A stretch of 37,401 nucleotides of DNA from Clostridiales bacterium DTU053 (GCA_001512765.1 LFSO01000046.1:1-37401), one strand, 5' to 3'; shown: positions 25,214 through 33,390, counted from the stretch's first letter. A program made the numbers and translations. Notes: generated by a model from the letters alone, not told the origin.

Positions 25214-25915
25214 TTAAGCCTCTTTTGTAACTCTGTTGGGGTTAATCTTGATTCCGGGGCCCATTGTTGTAGCAACAACGCAGGAACGGATATACTGACC
25301 CTTTGCGGCTGCGGGCTTAGCCTTGATTATAGCGTCAAGGAGTGTATAGAAGTTCTCTGCCAACTTTTCCTTGCCGAAGGAAACCTTGCCGATGGGGCAG
25401 TGAATGATGTTGGTCTTGTCAAGACGGTACTCAATCTTACCTGCCTTAGCTTCGTTAACAGCTCTTGCGACATCGGGTGTAACGGTGCCTGCCTTGGGGC
25501 TGGGCATAAGTCCGCGGGGACCCAAAATCTTACCGAGACGGCCAACGAGACCCATCATATCGGGGGATGCGATTGCTATATCGAAATCCATAAAGCCTTC
25601 GTTCTGGATTTTTGCAACCAGGTCCTCAGCGCCTACATATTCTGCGCCTGCTGCTTCTGCGGCCTTGGCGGCGTCGCCCTTTGCGAATACGGCTACGCGA
25701 ACCTTTTTACCTGTTCCGTTGGGAAGAACAACGGCGCCTCTGACCTGCTGGTCTGCGTGTCTGGAGTCAACGCCGAGCCTTACATGAACCTCAACGGTTT
25801 CGTCAAACTTTGCCTTTGATGTCTTTATAGCGAGTTCGAGAGCTTCCTCCGAATCGTAAAGACGGCTTTTATCAATGAGCTTTGCAGCTTCTACATAATT
25901 TTTGCCATGTTTCAT
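25214..25915 (-). CDS. rplA: 50S ribosomal protein L1
   Basis: This 233-residue protein is full-length L1. It starts [15 protein letters not shown] and has the [18 protein letters not shown] region, the second-domain motif [21 protein letters not shown] and the C-terminal [14 protein letters not shown]1 binds the L1 stalk of 23S rRNA and in many bacteria represses its own operon by binding the mRNA. A GGGAGGT ribosome site lies close before the ATG, immediately next to an L1-site-like hairpin. It is the last gene of the operon. Confidence 0.97.
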   Translation of the reverse strand: MKHGKNYVEAAKLIDKSRLYDSEEALELAIKTSKAKFDETVEVHVRLGVDSRHADQQVRGAVVLPNGTGKKVRVAVFAKGDAAKAAEAAGAEYVGAEDLVAKIQNEGFMDFDIAIASPDMMGLVGRLGKILGPRGLMPSPKAGTVTPDVARAVNEAKAGKIEYRLDKTNIIHCPIGKVSFGKEKLAENFYTLLDAIIKAKPAAAKGQYIRSCVVATTMGPGIKINPNRVTKEA

Positions 25916-25933
25916 TTAATTTACCTCCCTTAA

Positions 25934-25960
25934 GTGGTTAAATCGGATTTGTCCTCCCAC
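25934..25960 (-). promoter_or_regulatory. Candidate L1-binding mRNA motif before rplA
   Basis: The minus strand reads GTGG-GA-GGA-CAAA-TCC-GATTTAA-CCAC. Two helices are separated by an asymmetric loop (GA opposite seven bases). This is the same plan as the motif before rplK and as the GUGGGAGG...CCAC part of the L1 stalk in 23S rRNA. It directly precedes the rplA ribosome site. Confidence 0.55.
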
Positions 25961-25969
25961 ATGGGAGCA

Positions 25970-26395
25970 TCAGTCGACAACTTCGATGCCCATGCTGCGT
26001 GCCGTTCCGGCAATCATACTCATAGCCGCTTCGATTGTTGCGGCGTTAAGGTCGGGCATCTTGTACTCGGCGATCTTCCTGATCTGCTCTTTTGTTATCT
26101 TAGCTACCTTGGTCTTGTTCGGAACGCCAGATGCCTTTTCGATACCGCATTCCTTTTTAATAAGAACTGCTGCAGGCGGAGTCTTTGTGATGAATGAGAA
26201 GGAGTGGTCTGCATAAACAGTGATGACAACGGGAACGATAAGTCCCATGTCGTTCTTTGTACGCTCGTTAAACTCTTTTGTAAACGCCATGATGTTTACG
26301 CCGTGCTGACCGAGCGCAGGGCCTACCGGCGGTGCGGGTGTTGCTTTGCCGGCGGGGATTTGAAGTTTGATATAACCGATAACTTTTTGTGCCAT
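25970..26395 (-). CDS. rplK: 50S ribosomal protein L11
   Basis: The ATG at 26395 follows GGAGGTG at a normal distance and gives the standard 141 residues starting [12 protein letters not shown]. The L11 hallmarks are [34 protein letters not shown] in the form [10 protein letters not shown], and the C-terminal RNA-binding [24 protein letters not shown]. It forms the GTPase-associated centre of the ribosome. It lies between nusG and rplA, with a structured leader upstream. Confidence 0.97.
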   Translation of the reverse strand: MAQKVIGYIKLQIPAGKATPAPPVGPALGQHGVNIMAFTKEFNERTKNDMGLIVPVVITVYADHSFSFITKTPPAAVLIKKECGIEKASGVPNKTKVAKITKEQIRKIAEYKMPDLNAATIEAAMSMIAGTARSMGIEVVD

Positions 26396-26415
26396 ATTCT
26401 GCACCTCCAAAAAAT

Positions 26416-26449
26416 GTGGTAGTGGCGGAGTCTATAAAACTCCTCCCAC
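26416..26449 (-). promoter_or_regulatory. Candidate L1-binding mRNA motif before rplK
   Basis: The minus strand reads GTGG-GA-GGAGT, a 7-base loop, ACTCC-GCCACTA-CCAC. This is two helices with an asymmetric internal loop, like the L1-binding region of 23S rRNA. A 7-pair hairpin (26448-26454 with 26458-26464) overlaps its 5' edge and could compete with it. Confidence 0.65.
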
Positions 26450-26537
26450 GCACGAACCGTGCGTACGACATCGTGCTATAAAAAGCGAAAGCCGCTTTTA
26501 TACTGATATTCTTTACAAATCTTTGAGCATTATTGCT

Positions 26538-27092
26538 CTACACGACTCTTTCAACCTGATCGAGACCCAGCTCTATGGGCGTTTCTCTGCCCATCATTGA
26601 AATAATGACTCTTACCAGGTCTTTTTCGGGCTCAATCTTTTCAACCGTGCCCATAAATCCGTCAAAGGAGCCGCCGATAATGCGGACAAAATCGCCGACC
26701 GCGTAGTCAACCTCAACCGTGCGGACCTCAACGCCCAGCTCCTGCACTTCCTTTTCACTTAAAGGAATGGGCTTGCTTTCGGGACCTACAAAGCCTGTAA
26801 CGCCTCTTGTGTTGCGGATAAGATACCATGCTTCGTCGGTCATTTTAAGCTCTCTTGTAACATTGTCGTAAAAGACCGCCAATTTTACAAGAACATAGCC
26901 GGGATAGCGCTTGCGCTCCACAACGCGTTTTTTGTCGTCCTTTATTTCGGTAACGGTCTCGGTGGGAACCCTGACCTCGACTATCTGATCGCGCATTTTA
27001 CGGTTGTCGACTATCTTTTCAATATTTGCGGCAACCTTGTTCTCATAGCCTGAATAGGTATGAATTACGAACCACTTATAATCATCAGCCAT
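26538..27092 (-). CDS. nusG: Transcription termination/antitermination factor NusG
   Basis: This 184-residue NusG has the N-terminal domain that binds RNA polymerase (KWFVIHTYSGYENKVAANIE and KRYPGYVLVKL) and a C-terminal KOW domain (VGDFVRIIGGSFDGFMGTVEKI). It stops with TAG, showing that TAG is a normal stop in this genome. The ribosome site is weak: GGGGG is 11 bases away and AAGGG abuts the ATG. It lies downstream of secE in the conserved order. Confidence 0.97.
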   Translation of the reverse strand: MADDYKWFVIHTYSGYENKVAANIEKIVDNRKMRDQIVEVRVPTETVTEIKDDKKRVVERKRYPGYVLVKLAVFYDNVTRELKMTDEAWYLIRNTRGVTGFVGPESKPIPLSEKEVQELGVEVRTVEVDYAVGDFVRIIGGSFDGFMGTVEKIEPEKDLVRVIISMMGRETPIELGLDQVERVV

Positions 27093-27145
27093 CCCTTAAC
27101 TTGCCCCCTTTCGTCTTTGCAGCAGCTGCGCCGTAATGCAGGGCA

Positions 27146-27622
27146 TTAAGCCGTTGTACCTTCGGTAGTGCCTGTTTCGTCAGCTGCGGATGTTGTTGTT
27201 TCGGCTTCGGTCTGGGACTTTGTTGTAGTTTCTGCCTTGGTTGTTTCCTCTTCGGTTTCCTCGCGGTCCTGCTGGATAGCTTCAGCTGCGCGGCCAACCA
27301 GCTTTACGCTTTCGGACAGAGCAAAGTCAACAACCCAAACGCCTATGCCGACAACAATCACAACTGCGAAAACTACAAGGGTATTCTTAATAACACTCTT
27401 GCGGTCCGGCCAGATTATTTTCTTTACGGTTCCTCTGAAATCCTTAAAGAATTTTGCGATTGCCTTGGCGGCGCGCTGAAGGACATTGCCTTCCTTGCCT
27501 TCCTTGGGAGCCTTTTTGAGCTCCTTGCGCTTTTCTTTAATTAAAGCTTCGGCCGCCTTCTTTTTAGCCTTGGCAGCTTCCTTTTCAGAAGTCTTATCGA
27601 CCTTCTTTTTCTCGTCAGCCAT
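27146..27622 (-). CDS. secE: Preprotein translocase subunit SecE with long acidic C-terminal tail
   Basis: The SecE core is at residues ~55-110: FFKDFRGTVKKIIWPDRKSV followed by one transmembrane helix. The N-terminal ~50 residues are a lysine/alanine/glutamate-rich cytoplasmic extension. After the helix there are about 42 further residues rich in Glu, Thr and Ala (EETEEETTKAETTT and on). Bacterial single-helix SecE usually ends near the helix (~60-75 residues), so 158 residues is long. With an N-in topology this tail would lie outside the membrane. GGGAGGG precedes the ATG, and the gene follows rpmG by 17 bases. Confidence 0.93.
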   Translation of the reverse strand: MADEKKKVDKTSEKEAAKAKKKAAEALIKEKRKELKKAPKEGKEGNVLQRAAKAIAKFFKDFRGTVKKIIWPDRKSVIKNTLVVFAVVIVVGIGVWVVDFALSESVKLVGRAAEAIQQDREETEEETTKAETTTKSQTEAETTTSAADETGTTEGTTA

Positions 27623-27639
27623 TAAACTTCCCTCCCGGT

Positions 27640-27789
27640 TTATTTGGTTTCCCTGTGGAGAGTGTGCTTTCTGCAGAATCTGCAGTACTTATTCATTTCA
27701 AGCCTGTCAGGTGTGTTCTTCTTATTCTTCATTGTGTTGTAATTGCGCTGCTTGCACTCTGTGCAGGCAAGAGTAATCTTTACTCTCAT
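27640..27789 (-). CDS. rpmG: 50S ribosomal protein L33, zinc-binding form
   Basis: This 49-residue protein starts [20 protein letters not shown] and ends KHTLHRETK. It has two CxxC pairs (C9/C12 and C36/C39), the zinc-binding C+ form of L33, and the family's [16 protein letters not shown] segment. GGAGGTG precedes the ATG. It is the first gene of the rpmG-secE-nusG-rplK-rplA operon, about 110 bases after the predicted transcription start. Confidence 0.95.
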   Translation of the reverse strand: MRVKITLACTECKQRNYNTMKNKKNTPDRLEMNKYCRFCRKHTLHRETK

Positions 27790-27851
27790 GACGGCACCTC
27801 CATTAAAAGTTCGGAACCGCTTCGATTAATGCTCGAAGGGTTGTTAGCCTC

Positions 27852-27895
27852 CCTCTGCTTAAAAATGAACGCAAAAAAATAAACCTCGCAGAGGT
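27852..27895 (-). promoter_or_regulatory. Possible two-state leader of the rpmG operon
   Basis: Near the start of the transcript a small hairpin (ACCTC/GAGGT, 27895-27891 with 27887-27883) is followed by a T-rich run. A competing pairing joins 27894-27888 with 27858-27852 (seven perfect pairs). The two are mutually exclusive. Confidence 0.35.
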
Positions 27896-27901
27896 ATAGT
27901 T

Positions 27902-27931
27902 ACTATAACACAGTATTGCCCATTCAGTCAA
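27902..27931 (-). promoter_or_regulatory. Sigma-A promoter of the rpmG-rplA operon
   Basis: On the minus strand TTGACT (27931-27926), 18 bases, TATAGT (27907-27902). Confidence 0.75.
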
Positions 27932-27994
27932 GCACTTTTTTAATATAGTATATACCGAAAAAATCAAAAGTTTTTCTTTCACGGAATATTTTTT

Positions 27995-28022
27995 AAGGGG
28001 CATCCTGAGATGCCCCTTTTTT
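27995..28022 (+). terminator. Plus-strand-oriented terminator with no obvious gene
   Basis: A perfect 10-pair stem (27995-28004 with 28009-28018) is followed by Ts only on the plus strand. On the minus strand, where the adjacent peptidase gene ends, the hairpin is followed by TTAAAAAA. It may end a short plus-strand RNA. Confidence 0.6.
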
Positions 28023-28023
28023 A

Positions 28024-29757
28024 TTATCTGCCGAGATATGGCAAGGGATTTACTCTTGCGCCGTTTCTCCAGACCTCGAAGTGCAGGTGGTATCCGCTGG
28101 AGTTGCCCGTGCTGCCGACTCTTGCGATTGCCTGACCCGCGCTGACCCTTTGTCCGGGTCTTACCATGAGCGAACCCTTGAGGCAGTGGGCGTACAGAGT
28201 TTGCAGGCCGTTGCCGTGGTCAATCATCACATAGTAGCCCCAGCTTGAATGGTAGGTTGCCTTTGTGACGGTTCCGGAGGCTGCCGCAACGATGACCTTG
28301 CCCTTTGAGGAACCGCCGGAGGCAACGATGTCAACGCCTCTGTGCATTGCGCGGTTTCTGTAGCCGTAGCCGGAGCTTATGGAGTAGGCGCCGATTACGG
28401 GCCATGTAAGTTTTGCTCCCGTATACTTTGTGGGCTTGCCGCCGCCCGATGACGGCGATGAGCCGCTGTACTTCTTGGTGCCTACCTGAACCCTCTTGTC
28501 AACGGGCTCTTTTATGGTGACTCTCGAGATTTCCTCGGTGGAGTACTCGGTTCCGTTTATATAGGTTACAAGGCTTGTGACCTGCTGAGTGCCGTTAACG
28601 CCCTCTCTGATGGTCTTTTTGGTGCCCTGATAGTAGGCGTCTGTAAGAACCTCAACGGTCTTATAGGGCAGAACCTCGGTTGTGACCTTGATTTTCGCGG
28701 TCTTTACCCTGATGAACGGGACTTCCTCGGACACAAGGATTTCCTGACCTATTCTCAGGCGCTTTTCGTCAAGGTTGGGATTGAGCCTTCTTATCTGAGA
28801 GGAGGTTACGCCGAACTTTGAGGCGATTGTGGAAACTAAATCTCCCTCCTCGATTTTGTAGTAAAGGCTCTCCTGCTTTTTGGACTGGAGCTTCTCTTTA
28901 AGCCTTGCGGCGTCCCACATTATATCTTCTGTATCGGGATAGAGTCCCTGCACATAGTCGATTTTCTCCACAAAGCTGACCACATCGTACTCGCCCGATT
29001 CCTCATAGGGGGCAAGCAGGCTGTCAAATACCCGCTTTGCGTCGGTTTCGTTTTTGACCGCGCACAGGAATTCATCGTTAATATAGATTCCGCAGGCGTT
29101 TGTGATATTGCTTGCGGAGCGCTCAATAAGCTTGTCCGCTATTGTGTCTGCGTCGGACAGCTGATTAATCTTTATTAAGGAAAGCGAATAAACGGGCGCG
29201 TCAAGGAGCTGCGTGGTGGACATGGCGGAGAAACCGCTGCTGATGCCCAGCCTGTCCTTCGCTATGTCCCTTGCCTCGACAAAGACGCTCTCCGCCGATA
29301 CATAGCCTATGGTTTCGCCATTTATGTTTATCTCAAGGGCAAAAATTGACCTGTTCCAGTGGTTTATGGTGTAAATGAGAAGAAGGAGACCGAGAATGGG
29401 GAGAATAAGGTTCAGGAAATATTTGAATACGACCCTGTGCCTTATTATCGCCTTCAGTATGTAGCCCCAGATGATTGATGGTGCTTTTTTGGGATTTGCT
29501 ATAATATCATTCTTTATTCTCTCGGAAGTATCCTTTACCTCTTTTACAAAGAGCTTAGTTTCCGACAGTACCGCTTTGAAGGTACGAAAAACAAGGCCTG
29601 CAGTGCCCCTGTAAAGAGAGGCAAAGGCTGCAAACATAAATACTATGGGCTTTTTTATAATAGTAAATAAGCCTTTAAAGAGCAGATATGTATATCTTCC
29701 GCAATACTGCCCAAGAGAGGCTAAATAGTCGTAAAAACTTGTTAATACGCCGCTCAA
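28024..29757 (-). CDS. Membrane-anchored M23 peptidase with LysM and G5 domains
   Basis: This is a 577-residue cell-wall hydrolase. A hydrophobic segment near residues 115-132 anchors it after a cytoplasmic N-terminal part. The outside part has a LysM motif (YYKIEEGDLVSTIASKFGV ... LRIGQEILV) and a G5 domain (KIKVTTEVLPYKTVEVLTD to the end of EPVDKRVQVGT). A Ser/Gly linker leads to the C-terminal M23 endopeptidase with zinc residues in HRGVDI and HLHFEVW. It should cut peptide cross-bridges in peptidoglycan. The start is TTG with AAGGAGA 8 bases upstream. The promoter carries a WalR-type box, consistent with cell-wall homeostasis control. Confidence 0.9.
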   Translation of the reverse strand: MSGVLTSFYDYLASLGQYCGRYTYLLFKGLFTIIKKPIVFMFAAFASLYRGTAGLVFRTFKAVLSETKLFVKEVKDTSERIKNDIIANPKKAPSIIWGYILKAIIRHRVVFKYFLNLILPILGLLLLIYTINHWNRSIFALEININGETIGYVSAESVFVEARDIAKDRLGISSGFSAMSTTQLLDAPVYSLSLIKINQLSDADTIADKLIERSASNITNACGIYINDEFLCAVKNETDAKRVFDSLLAPYEESGEYDVVSFVEKIDYVQGLYPDTEDIMWDAARLKEKLQSKKQESLYYKIEEGDLVSTIASKFGVTSSQIRRLNPNLDEKRLRIGQEILVSEEVPFIRVKTAKIKVTTEVLPYKTVEVLTDAYYQGTKKTIREGVNGTQQVTSLVTYINGTEYSTEEISRVTIKEPVDKRVQVGTKKYSGSSPSSGGGKPTKYTGAKLTWPVIGAYSISSGYGYRNRAMHRGVDIVASGGSSKGKVIVAAASGTVTKATYHSSWGYYVMIDHGNGLQTLYAHCLKGSLMVRPGQRVSAGQAIARVGSTGNSSGYHLHFEVWRNGARVNPLPYLGR

Positions 29758-29786
29758 GAGTCTATTCTCCTTGTAAAAATGAAAAG

Positions 29787-29803
29787 GTTACAAAAGAGTT
29801 ACA
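29787..29803 (-). promoter_or_regulatory. WalR (YycF)-type box before the M23 peptidase
   Basis: On the minus strand TGTAAC (29803-29798), five bases, TGTAAC (29792-29787). This fits the published WalR consensus TGTWAH-N5-TGTWAH exactly. It lies just after the -10 box, over the expected transcription start, which would suggest repression. Confidence 0.55.
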
Positions 29804-29808
29804 AACAG

Positions 29809-29837
29809 ATTATACTATATAACTTCCTCTTTAGCAA
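29809..29837 (-). promoter_or_regulatory. Sigma-A promoter of the M23 peptidase gene
   Basis: On the minus strand TTGCTA (29837-29832), 17 bases, consensus TATAAT (29814-29809). Confidence 0.7.
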
Positions 29838-29882
29838 GTCCATCTTTTTGCCAGCAAATCGGGCGATTAACTGAGAATAACA

Positions 29883-29910
29883 AAAATCAGGGCTTATTTG
29901 CCCTGATTTT
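29883..29910 (-). terminator. Terminator of the large membrane protein gene
   Basis: An 11-pair stem (29883-29893 with 29900-29910), a 6-base loop and T-rich sequence after it on the minus strand. Confidence 0.85.
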
Positions 29911-29934
29911 CTTTCATATTCATTTATATTAGAG

Positions 29935-31758
29935 TTACCCCGCCTGTTCGGTCTGAGGCACTGAGAGCTTAATATCCTTAGCCTGAACAATACCCGCATC
30001 GGACATGGGAACCGTAATTGTTACATAGTCGCCCACATTGAGGATTACGGGGAGAGAGCCGAAATCCGCGGCTGAGGCTGTGTAGTAGGTCTTTGAATTC
30101 TGCAGCCTGATAAAGTATACGGTGTTGCCGCTTATGACAGCGGGTCTGATTTCAGCTATGCTGCCCGAAACTTCCTTGGTTTCCTGAGTGGGGGTGTCGC
30201 CGCCGGATGAGCCGCCGGGCGCTGTGCCGGTAAGGTCAATATTAAGATGCACTCCCCTGGCTGCCAGCTTGCTTACATATGCGGTAATGCAGGCTTTAAG
30301 GTCCGGGTTGTCGTCACTGGGGCTTCTTACGGCGTCGGAATACTGGCTGACATTAACCATGGCGTAGCTCTTGATAACATTGTTGTTGTCTTTAAGGGAC
30401 ATGAAGTAGGTTGCCTCGCCGTCAAGGTTCAGAAGAAGCGGGAATGTTGCCTTCCAGCCCTTGTCGGAAACGACGCCTTCAGCGGACTCCATAGCTGCCT
30501 TTTCGGTAGCGCCTGAGGTCTGGTAGAAGAATGCCTCTTTGGTTCTCTGGTTGATAAGGGCAAAGCCGATTATCGACTGGTCGGAGGAAGCGGAGGTTAC
30601 GCCCGTATACATATAGACATCGTCATGGAGCGCCAGATAGTTGTAGCCGTCGGTTGTGAGCTTAACGCCGCTCTGACCGATGATGGAGTTAAAGAAGCCG
30701 TTTGAGAACTTGCCGAAGAAGTTGTACTGCTTCATAAGCAGGTCGGCGGGGTAAATCTGGTCAACCCATGAAAGGTTTTCGCCGTCCTTTGAGACGCCGC
30801 TCTTGATTTCCTCAATGTCGTAATACTTGTGCTCGCCGTTTATGGCGTCAACAAATACCGCTCCGACTACATCGTCGCCGCCGAGGAGACCGACCTTTTT
30901 GTCCATTCTCTCGCAAATCCAGTAGGGTCTGCCGTCCTCGTTAATCTCAAGGGCGGGCTGACCGAAAATGTAGGTGGGATAAGAGAATCTGAGATGACGC
31001 TTTAAGAGTCTTCCGAAATGCTCCGAAGGGGAATACTTGATTCCGCCCTCAGTCATAACCATATCGGCCTTTTGGGTATTCATGTTCACAATGATATAGC
31101 CGGGAAGACCCTCTGCCCTGTTGGACAGCCATTTGAATATGTCGCCGTATCTTAAGGGGAATACCCTGACGGGGCTCTGCTTGTAGTTAATCTGGGTGGA
31201 ATAGTCGTAGTCAACCTCAAACTGGGACTCAAGGGACTCAAGATAAAGGTCGCCCAGTGTCTTGTCAGCGAGTTTGCCCGCCGCGGCGGCGTCAATCATG
31301 GGGACATTCTTAAAGCCGCTGAGGCTGTCTATAACTGTAACGCTCTTTGAAAAGTCGGTTTCTTCTATCTTGAGTATCCTGCTGTACGCCTTTGCCCTGA
31401 AAAGGGTGGCGGAGGAGATATATCCGCCTGCGAATATGACGCCCACAACAACAATCAGGATAATGGGCACAAGCGAATTGCGCTTAACATAGGGCATATA
31501 TTCGGGTCTTACAATCGCCTTTGAAGTAATAGCGGAGCTTGCGATATAAGAGCAAAAGACAATAAGCAGATAGAGGTAAAACTCGGGAGCCTTGAAGTTT
31601 ACGGGCGGGAGCATGAAGTAGAAAGCGATAACCGCCGTAAGAATTGTCACAAGGATATTTATAAATGTCTTAAGTCCTGCTCTTTCGGGCGGAATGACGG
31701 TTTCTTTAACCACATTCTTCTTGCCGCCGCCAGTGAAATCAACATCTATGCTTGCCAT
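29935..31758 (-). CDS. Conserved-looking large membrane protein of unknown function
   Basis: I do not recognise the family of this 607-residue protein. A short cytoplasmic start is followed by three hydrophobic helices (residues ~30-50, 58-78, 93-117). A large domain of about 400 residues follows, probably outside the cell. It contains YIIVNMNTQKADMV, GIKYSPSEHFGRLLKRHLRF and PYWICERMDKK. The last ~80 residues, after a Gly/Ser/Thr-rich linker near 515, look like an OB-type barrel (SGSIAEIRPAVISGNTVYFI ... VGDYVTITVP). AAGGAG lies 8 bases before the ATG. It has its own promoter and terminator and lies between the cell-wall peptidase and ThyX-like genes. Confidence 0.75.
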   Translation of the reverse strand: MASIDVDFTGGGKKNVVKETVIPPERAGLKTFINILVTILTAVIAFYFMLPPVNFKAPEFYLYLLIVFCSYIASSAITSKAIVRPEYMPYVKRNSLVPIILIVVVGVIFAGGYISSATLFRAKAYSRILKIEETDFSKSVTVIDSLSGFKNVPMIDAAAAGKLADKTLGDLYLESLESQFEVDYDYSTQINYKQSPVRVFPLRYGDIFKWLSNRAEGLPGYIIVNMNTQKADMVMTEGGIKYSPSEHFGRLLKRHLRFSYPTYIFGQPALEINEDGRPYWICERMDKKVGLLGGDDVVGAVFVDAINGEHKYYDIEEIKSGVSKDGENLSWVDQIYPADLLMKQYNFFGKFSNGFFNSIIGQSGVKLTTDGYNYLALHDDVYMYTGVTSASSDQSIIGFALINQRTKEAFFYQTSGATEKAAMESAEGVVSDKGWKATFPLLLNLDGEATYFMSLKDNNNVIKSYAMVNVSQYSDAVRSPSDDNPDLKACITAYVSKLAARGVHLNIDLTGTAPGGSSGGDTPTQETKEVSGSIAEIRPAVISGNTVYFIRLQNSKTYYTASAADFGSLPVILNVGDYVTITVPMSDAGIVQAKDIKLSVPQTEQAG

Positions 31759-31812
31759 CAGGTCAACTCCTTTTAAATTAGCAACACCTATGTGCCGTTT
31801 GTGTTAAATTAC

Positions 31813-31841
31813 AGTATACAGTAAAAGCAAACTTATTACAA
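31813..31841 (-). promoter_or_regulatory. Sigma-A promoter of the large membrane protein gene
   Basis: On the minus strand TTGTAA (31841-31836), 17 bases, TATACT (31818-31813). Confidence 0.7.
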
Positions 31842-31905
31842 GAAACTAATAATGAATATTCTCTTAACTAATTATTGGTGCCTTTTTAAAGCCGTAAACC
31901 AAACT

Positions 31906-33351
31906 TTAGGCGGTTTGCTCCTTTAATACATCTTCGCTGAGGCTTTTATTCATGGGGTCGAAGATTTTTTTCATATCGTCCATCCTGCCGCAGGTGAGCG
32001 TCCCCTCGGTGCATTTTGAAACAAAGCAGCTGGGACCGAAACGGTTGAAGATGCCGGGGGAGACTTCTCTGAGTATCCTCAGCATCTCAATGGCGTGACC
32101 GCGGATTTCCCACTGTGCTCTTGTGCAGGTTCTGAGTCTGAAGAACAGCAGCAGCTCCCTTGCGTTCATGGTGACCATTATGTCCAGCTTGCTTCCCGAA
32201 AGTCTGAGGTAAACAAGCTCCTCCTCGGGCATACCCGCGTTCTTTAGCTTTTTATGCACCTCGTCCATTCTTTCAAAGGCGTTTATATAAATCTCAAGGG
32301 CTACGGGGTCCTTCTTTACGGTTTCGGGGATTACATAGCGTTTGCCGTCAATTAAGGTGTAGGAGGGAATCTCGATTGACTGCATTCTGTGACGGGCAAA
32401 GTGGGTAATCTCAGAGAGGGAAACGCCGTTTATTCTGAAGGTGTAGACCGCGGCCTCAAGGGAGCGGGGGCGGGAGCATGCGATAACCTTGTCCAGCACT
32501 GTGGTAAGGTTGCCATCGTCCTCAAGGAGCTTTTCTATTTCGCTTAAAGGATATTGGGTAGATGCTGTGAGAGCTGCCTTAGCGACGGTTTTTTCCGCGT
32601 CGCTCGTGTATGAGATAAGCTCCACGCTTTTTTCGTTGGCGTTTTTAGGTCTTTCGTTTGCGCCCTCTTTTGCTTTAAACAGGTAGCTGAGGCTGAGCCT
32701 GTCGCTGAGTTCGGGTCTAGAGTCGGAAAGGGACGCTGCGATACCGGGGGTCATTTGGGCGATTTGTGCCATCAGCTGCTCGCCGAGGCTCTTAATTTCT
32801 GGATAGAGCCTTCCTCTGCCGTAAAGGGCGCTTCTGATGATATTCAAAAGCTCTCTTGCGTTTACTGTGCAGTAGAAGTTGCTGAAAACGCAGTAGGGCA
32901 AAATGAACCTTGCGTCCTCTTTGGGGATGCCCCTGTCTAAGAGAGCGTTGTAATCCTCAAGGCAGGCTCTGACACTCTTTTTGAACTCATCCTGACAGAT
33001 GTCGCCGTCTAGCTCGGGAACATAAAAGCCCATGGAGCCGAAATTTACATACCTTCTTGACTTTACCGTAAAGGAGGCAAGGCGGAACTCTATCATAAAC
33101 TGCTCCGCCAGGATGGACACATTTCTGAAGGCAATGTTATACACTGTGTGCTCAAGTATTGAGGTGTGGTTAGAACGGGTAACCTTCTTTATTAGATTTG
33201 CGTTCTTTTCCGCGTCCTGGGATTTTTCGAGTATTTCGTGGGTATCCCCCTCAAGAGTGGAGATTCTGCCGGCGGCGGCGGGGATTTTCTCACCCATGCT
33301 GCTGATGCCCACTATTTCCGCTACGGAGTATATCCTGTCTTTAAAGTCCAT
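31906..33351 (-). CDS. thyX: Tandem-duplicated flavin-dependent thymidylate synthase (double ThyX)
   Basis: At 481 residues this is twice the ThyX length and contains two ThyX-like domains. Domain 1 (~1-215) has the S..S-RRY part (S98, R99, R100, Y101), ARFILP (R148) and NAREL, but its RHR signature is EFR (88-90). Domain 2 (~245-440) has the full RHRX7S (R320-R322, S330), NAREL (396-400) and the terminal RAQWEIR (411-417), but lacks the RxxLP segment. The two halves thus keep complementary parts of the site. ThyX makes dTMP from dUMP with FAD, NADPH and methylene-tetrahydrofolate in a tetramer whose active sites lie at subunit interfaces. Three Cys follow near the C-terminus (442, 447, 454). 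AAGGGG precedes the ATG. Confidence 0.82.
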   Translation of the reverse strand: MDFKDRIYSVAEIVGISSMGEKIPAAAGRISTLEGDTHEILEKSQDAEKNANLIKKVTRSNHTSILEHTVYNIAFRNVSILAEQFMIEFRLASFTVKSRRYVNFGSMGFYVPELDGDICQDEFKKSVRACLEDYNALLDRGIPKEDARFILPYCVFSNFYCTVNARELLNIIRSALYGRGRLYPEIKSLGEQLMAQIAQMTPGIAASLSDSRPELSDRLSLSYLFKAKEGANERPKNANEKSVELISYTSDAEKTVAKAALTASTQYPLSEIEKLLEDDGNLTTVLDKVIACSRPRSLEAAVYTFRINGVSLSEITHFARHRMQSIEIPSYTLIDGKRYVIPETVKKDPVALEIYINAFERMDEVHKKLKNAGMPEEELVYLRLSGSKLDIMVTMNARELLLFFRLRTCTRAQWEIRGHAIEMLRILREVSPGIFNRFGPSCFVSKCTEGTLTCGRMDDMKKIFDPMNKSLSEDVLKEQTA

Positions 33352-33390
33352 TAAAACACCCCTTAACCTGAGCTTTTATTACTGCATTTG

